A stretch of 64,000 bases of DNA, from assembly GCA_023457035.1 (NCBI GenBank), contig JAEWNN010000013.1, positions 10,845 to 74,844 on the forward strand, in the 5' to 3' direction. The notes under the pieces are model-generated. The model was not told where the DNA came from, did no database searches, and worked only from the letters and a program-made list of their open reading frames with translations. Shown here piece after piece: positions 61,614-64,000 of this stretch. Position 1 is the first letter of the stretch, and each line of letters begins with the position of its first letter. The translations under genes were made by a program, and so were the position numbers. The stretch is from Verrucomicrobiota bacterium. Lineage in GTDB: Bacteria > Verrucomicrobiota > Verrucomicrobiia > Opitutales > Opitutaceae.

Positions 61614-63562
61614 GCTTCAGCTTCAATCCCGGTGGGCGTACCCCCAGTGGCCGTGATGCCAATCTTTCTTCCGAGGATCATTACCTTCGGAAGATGGTGA
61701 ACAAGCTGGACGGTGCGACCCAGCGGGAAAAGAAAGCTATCTTTCGTTCGGTCGGCCTTGAGCCGGAGAAGGCGTCCCGTGAGGATCTGATCTCCCGGCT
61801 GAAGGTTGGCATCGTCGACTTTGACGAGCTGGTGAAGCTCGCCGGTGGCGAGCGCATGCCCGGGTGTGGGGCGATCATTCCGGTGAGCGTCGGCTTTCGG
61901 CCGAAAGCGAAAAGGGACGAACCGAAAGTCCTCGATGAGGCGACGGCGGCCCGGCGGCTGCGGTTGCTGAACCAGATCAATTTCTACCTGCGTGCCCGGA
62001 CCGGTGAGGTGAAGAACGGGAAGGCCCGTCAGAACCTCAAGCGGACGTGGCCGGGTTTTGGCAAGGCTCTGTTGACGATGTCGCCCGGCGATTCCAAGGC
62101 GGTGATCGAAGCGGTGAAAAGCGGAGCGATGACGCCCGCGCAGTTCCGCGAGTATCTTGCTTTTCTTTCGAAAGAAGTCCGTGAGAAGTTCCGGAAGGCA
62201 ACCGCGTTCGGCGGGGCGAAAGGGCTCGAAGTGGAATTCTGCGTCTGGCACCTGGAGCAGGGCTGTTTGCACTGCCACCTGTATTTCAGGGACGTGGATA
62301 TCACGGATCCGCAGCGTCCACGTCTCGGACTTTTCGGCCGGACGTCGAAGGGCAAGGAGTTGAGCCGTGAGCGGCTCACGCTCAATTCCCTTGGCCGCTC
62401 CGGTGTGGCGATGTTTCGCCACCGGGAGGCCGGCCACGACCCGAAGATCCATCTTTTCGAGGAGACCGGTACGTTGGTCCGTGACTGGGATGTGCTCGAT
62501 ATCGCCTTGGCGCATCGGAAAAGCAAAAACCTTGGCGAGTGCTGGGACGTGACCTTGTCCCGTTGGGTCGACCAGTATTGGGCGAAGGTTTTTTCTTCCG
62601 GTGGTCCGGAGTTGAAGCGGTGCTACGACGAGGGGCACGCTCAGTGGGCCTCCGAGTGGGCTTCTGATTGTGCATCGGTGCGCAAGTCCATCGAGGCGCA
62701 GGTCGAGGAGCTGTACCACGAGGTCTTCGCCAAGAAGGACGCGGAGCGGGAAGCGTTGCTGGAAAAGAACGTTCAGCTGGAGAAAGAGAAGAAGGTCGAG
62801 CGGCGCAATACGGGGTTGGCCACGAAGGTGCAGATCACCGAGTGGGTCGACGCTCTGCGCACGGTGATGCGGGGCGGTGAGCCACCGCCGCGCTTCGGGA
62901 ATTTCTTCGAGAAGCATTGCAGCGGTCGCTGGCGGCTGGTCGGCGGCACCGGCTCCGCCGAGCGGGTGGTCGAGTCTTGTGATCCGCGGGACCCCGGCGT
63001 GGTCGCGGGCAAAGAATTTCTTTCTTTGGCGCAGACGTACAAGGCGGCGCTGGATCGCTATGTCGATTTGAGCTTCGATCAGAACGAGGCGGCTGCCGAA
63101 GCTTTTCTCGCTCGCGAAGAAAAGAAATGGCTGTCGTCTGTCCCGCCCCCCACCCCGCATCCTTTGGAGGCTGTGGTGGCGCAGAAGGATGCCCAGCTGC
63201 GGGAGAAGGAGGCCCAGATTCAGGCGCTCCAGGACCGGTTGGCCGAGGCCGCGCCAGCGTGGCAGTCGTGGCCGTCCACGCGGCTTCACGAGGCGCTGGA
63301 GCGCATCGCCGCCGGGCAGGAGAATGGCCGCGACGAGCTTCTGCTCGATCATCATGGCCGGATCGCTCCGGAGGTCCGGGATCGGCTGGCGCTTTTGCTC
63401 ACCAGCCTGGTGCCTCGGGAGCGGGCGGATGCTCGCTCCGCGCTGGACGTCGTGCAGATGCACGACGCTCGGGTCCGCAAATGTTTGTTCAAGGACGCCG
63501 GTGTTGATCCTTCCCAGCCCGACCCGGATGACGGGGAGCGGTGGAAGCGCTCGGGGGGCTGA
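61610..63562 (+). CDS. Putative HUH-type relaxase/rolling-circle initiator
   Basis: 650 residues from GTG 61610. Residues about 205-230 read VEFCVWHLEQGCLHCHLYFR: a His-Cys-His (HUH) triplet between hydrophobic strands (LHCHLYF) with another His seven residues before, as in Mob relaxases and rolling-circle initiators. A candidate nucleophile Tyr lies in WVDQYWAKVF at about 318. Two charged coiled-coil stretches follow (about 345-395 and 540-565), and the C-terminus is a helical domain. Directly downstream of the hairpin region. I recognise no named family, so the function is inferred from the motif and context. Confidence 0.55.
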   Translation: MSFSFNPGGRTPSGRDANLSSEDHYLRKMVNKLDGATQREKKAIFRSVGLEPEKASREDLISRLKVGIVDFDELVKLAGGERMPGCGAIIPVSVGFRPKAKRDEPKVLDEATAARRLRLLNQINFYLRARTGEVKNGKARQNLKRTWPGFGKALLTMSPGDSKAVIEAVKSGAMTPAQFREYLAFLSKEVREKFRKATAFGGAKGLEVEFCVWHLEQGCLHCHLYFRDVDITDPQRPRLGLFGRTSKGKELSRERLTLNSLGRSGVAMFRHREAGHDPKIHLFEETGTLVRDWDVLDIALAHRKSKNLGECWDVTLSRWVDQYWAKVFSSGGPELKRCYDEGHAQWASEWASDCASVRKSIEAQVEELYHEVFAKKDAEREALLEKNVQLEKEKKVERRNTGLATKVQITEWVDALRTVMRGGEPPPRFGNFFEKHCSGRWRLVGGTGSAERVVESCDPRDPGVVAGKEFLSLAQTYKAALDRYVDLSFDQNEAAAEAFLAREEKKWLSSVPPPTPHPLEAVVAQKDAQLREKEAQIQALQDRLAEAAPAWQSWPSTRLHEALERIAAGQENGRDELLLDHHGRIAPEVRDRLALLLTSLVPRERADARSALDVVQMHDARVRKCLFKDAGVDPSQPDPDDGERWKRSGG

Positions 63563-64000
63563 GTACGTCCGGGCGAAACACATTTCTTGTGTTTCGCCGC
63601 GCAGACGCCGGCGTAATCCAGCTCTGCTCGATCGATTTAGGGCGTTTCGCGTTTGAGCAGTTCGTCGTTCTCAGCGTGGAGCCCATCAATCTCGCGTAGT
63701 AGTCCGGGTCTGCATCGCAAGAGTGTCACCGAAACATTCACACTTTGCGCCCATCGCTCTGGAGAGGGCAGAATCCCATTTATGATTCGCAGCGTGTTGT
63801 ATCGAGAGAGTAGGCCTCAGATCGCATAACTCGGATTTCTCTATCTCTTCATCCAGGAGTCTAGACTGAACCACCGTAAGCGACCGACCGGGTGCCTCGT
63901 AGACAGATCGTGATGGTGACCAATCCGAAGCGCGGTTCGTAAGCCGCCGTCGTAGTGGTGACTACTACGAGGGGATCGACACGACAACCGGGGGCTGCCA
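63563..64000. other. Right-hand end of window, no assured gene
   Basis: A 62-codon open frame on the minus strand (63686-63874, beginning MVQSRLLDEEIEKSELCD) is the only plausible coding stretch, with no recognised family. The DNA is lower in GC than the core. No integrase, tRNA-Glu or second attachment site is present, so the element continues past 64,000. Confidence 0.4.

Noticed and set aside
61490..63583. 697-codon open frame on the minus strand opposite the HUH-motif gene
   Set aside because: It mirrors the plus-strand gene in a GC-rich region, is very rich in Arg, Leu, Pro and His, and has no recognisable motif. The plus-strand frame has protein-like composition and a start coupled to an upstream frame.

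Overview
The window is high-GC bacterial chromosome, most likely from a Verrucomicrobiota of the Opitutaceae type. The clues are a protein with a PEP-CTERM tail, an AmmeMemoRadiSam gene pair, a STAS-fused Mla permease, a short EF-Ts, weak Shine-Dalgarno sequences and many alanine/proline/lysine-rich tails. The lineage is inferred from gene content and style; there is no rRNA to confirm it.

Positions 1-47,600 are a compact housekeeping region made of short operons. In order: a glycosyltransferase cut by the window edge, a TonB-domain protein, a Tat-exported metallo-hydrolase, a VanY-like peptidase, an orphan histidine kinase, rsmA, a pseudopilin, an 8-oxoguanine glycosylase and rplU-rpmA. Next come the AmmeMemoRadiSam pair, a PEP-CTERM protein, a PfkB kinase, a 3-methyladenine glycosylase, a beta-CASP-like nuclease, an ArsR-methyltransferase fusion, and a phosphotransacetylase whose regulatory half is a separate gene. 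Then a CsgG-like protein, murJ, rpmB, an ACP-dehydratase fusion, galM opposite a sodium:sugar symporter, rpsB-tsf, tRNA-Ala(CGC), a four-gene Mla/MCE lipid-transport operon, gapA-pgk-tpiA, an inositol-monophosphatase-like enzyme, a DEDD exonuclease and a GT39-like membrane glycosyltransferase. Many genes are closed by clear hairpin plus U-tract terminators. Several spacers are built from short self-similar words with inverted copies.

At about 47,616 the character changes. A 28-base piece matching the 3' end of a tRNA-Glu gene (acceptor strand, T-arm, CCA), with its old terminator still on the chromosomal side, marks the left edge of an integrated element that runs past the right end of the window. 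From left to right it holds: (i) a leftward run of seven small genes, an HTH regulator followed by five mutually similar proteins of unknown function and one unrelated unknown; (ii) a divergent pair, a PD-(D/E)XK nuclease-like protein and an acidic unknown; (iii) a complete Wadjet operon jetA-jetB-jetC-jetD, preceded by a cluster of repeated operator-like sequences; (iv) a stretch of about 0.6 kb with about a dozen hairpins and a repeated TTGTCCCCCC word; (v) a 650-residue protein with an HUH nuclease-like motif. I read (iv) and (v) as a probable transfer or replication origin and its relaxase/initiator.

The best candidate for an undescribed system is the five-paralogue array with its HTH regulator and divergent nuclease-like gene at 47.8-53.5 kb. 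The best recognised defence system is Wadjet, which acts against small circular DNA and here rides on an element that probably has a circular transfer form itself.
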